Positions 63,269 through 64,000 of a stretch of 64,000 bases of DNA are shown in pieces. The position numbers and the translations under genes are program-made. The DNA is from an uncultured Synechococcus sp. Lineage in GTDB: Bacteria > Cyanobacteriota > Cyanobacteriia > Phormidesmidales > Phormidesmidaceae. The notes beneath the pieces were generated by a model. The model saw only the letters and a list, made by a program, of their open reading frames with translations. It made no database searches and was not told where the DNA came from. Position 1 is the stretch's first letter. Each line of letters opens with the position of its first letter. The stretch lies in assembly GCA_937911865.1 (NCBI GenBank), contig CALDSK010000024.1, forward strand, positions 1-64,000. Direction: 5' to 3'.

Positions 63269-64000
63269 ATGGATAAGGCTGCCTTTCTCAAAACTGCTCC
63301 CGGTCGATTAGTGGAGATGATTGTAGACGGCACAAAAGATCGGGCTTTTGTGCCCGATCCTTTACCTCAACAGTGGACAGTACCTACAGAACTTTGGCCA
63401 TTACTAGCTGATGCTCGCGAGGCGCTTGCGAGGCTAGACGGAATTGGTAAGACCATGCAGAATTATGAGCTACTTTTAAGGCCCTTGCAAAGGAGAGAAG
63501 CGCTCCGCTCTTCTAGCCTAGAAGGTACTTACACGACAGCGAGGCAGCTCCTGATGTTTGAAATTGATCCTAAGCAACCCACATCAGTGCAAGACCCGGT
63601 AAGTGCTTCACAGGAAGTCGCAAATTACAGTAGCGCACTAGAGCTGGGCGTTCATTTCTTGGAGGGAGGGCATGCGATTTCTTCACACCTTGTTCGGCAA
63701 ATGCACCAAGTTCTTTTAGATGGCGTGAGAGGCTCACGTAAAGAGCCAGGTCGTTTTCGTCGTGGTCAGGTTCATATCGGTTCAGATAAGCGGTTTGTTC
63801 CTCCGCCAGTCTACGAGATTGAACCTTGAATCAGAGTACTAGAGCAGCAGATTCAGGCGCCGCCTGACAGTATCCAGTCTCTAATTTTCTGCTTCATGGT
63901 GCATTATCAATTCGAAGCAATTCACCCTTTTTCGGATGGAAATGGTAGAGTCGGTCGGTTGTTGCTGTCGTTGATGATATATCGACTGTGTGGACTCAGT
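63269..64000 (+). pseudogene. Fic-family AMP-transferase split by an in-frame TGA (runs past window end)
   Basis: The first part (63269-63829, 186 codons) has the inhibitory-helix motif SSSLEG (81-86), marking a class II Fic with its own N-terminal inhibitor, and ends at GQVHIGSDKRFVPPP. A TGA at 63827-63829 interrupts it. In the same frame the sequence continues with [20 protein letters not shown] (catalytic motif HPFSDGNGR at 63923) to the window end. Only one codon separates the two parts, so this is a nonsense change or sequencing error, not decay elsewhere. The active-site motif is intact. Fic proteins transfer AMP to target hydroxyls. Confidence 0.88.

Noticed and set aside
62935..63333. 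Leftward 132-codon frame over the fic start
   Set aside because: Its residues repeat because the DNA repeats, and it is antisense to the well-supported fic N-terminus.

Overview
The window is chromosomal DNA of a cyanobacterium. The HIP1 octamer GCGATCGC recurs throughout. There is a phycobilin synthesis gene (pcyA), a probable 40-residue NDH-1 subunit (ndhP), several families found mainly in cyanobacteria (DUF1361, DUF3531, DUF4278, Uma2-type nucleases) and a cyanobacterial-style guanylate kinase, SecG and FtsH. I saw no rRNA, tRNA, insertion sequence, prophage or CRISPR array. No species is assigned.

Layout. 0-8 kb is surface/secretion: a truncated glycosidase-like gene, a large RTX-type secreted SGNH hydrolase with an internal 759-bp duplication, a GT2/GT39 glycosyltransferase pair and tatA. 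8-16.5 kb holds housekeeping genes (purB, prfC, aqpZ), a DUF1361 membrane protein, small hypothetical proteins and a lumenal/periplasmic FKBP isomerase. 16.6-22 kb reads leftward: a ribbon-helix-helix/PIN-like toxin-antitoxin pair, dnaB interrupted in its P-loop by a 496-residue intein, rplI and gloB. 22-31 kb has a Uma2 nuclease, an ABC exporter pair, mutS and an SH3-tailed Ser/Thr kinase. 30.6-48.3 kb carries a GH63 glycosidase, an LprI-like lipoprotein, gmk, pcyA, a TPR protein, a LapA protein with a dead GGDEF-like domain, secG, gpmI, an ABC-F ATPase, a PsbP-like secreted protein, pyrB, a GerMN lipoprotein and a 3-methyladenine glycosylase. 48.5-58 kb has ndhP, a beta-CASP hydrolase, a class IV aminotransferase, ftsH, a tandem PTPS/QueD protein, DUF4278, TerB, rsmG, an ABC ATPase and DUF3531.

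The most distinctive unit is 57.5-62.8 kb. A Nudix protein overlaps a membrane cyclase-like receptor, which is followed by an MscS channel with a cyclic-nucleotide-binding-like domain. The cyclase domain has lost both metal aspartates and the Asn/Arg transition-state pair. The channel's binding cassette has lost its Glu and Arg. The pair therefore looks like a sensor-channel module that kept its architecture but dropped cyclic-nucleotide chemistry. A convergent membrane protein beside it carries a PD-(D/E)XK-like domain without its catalytic residues. The window ends in a class II Fic gene cut by an in-frame TGA and preceded by 40-bp hairpin repeats.

Two genome-scale oddities run through the window. 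Short perfect or near-perfect tandem duplications (13-20 bp) repeatedly fall on gene ends, often across the stop codon. Dispersed palindromes share an ATGCAT apical loop; two of them form a 106/116-bp element whose stem bases covary.
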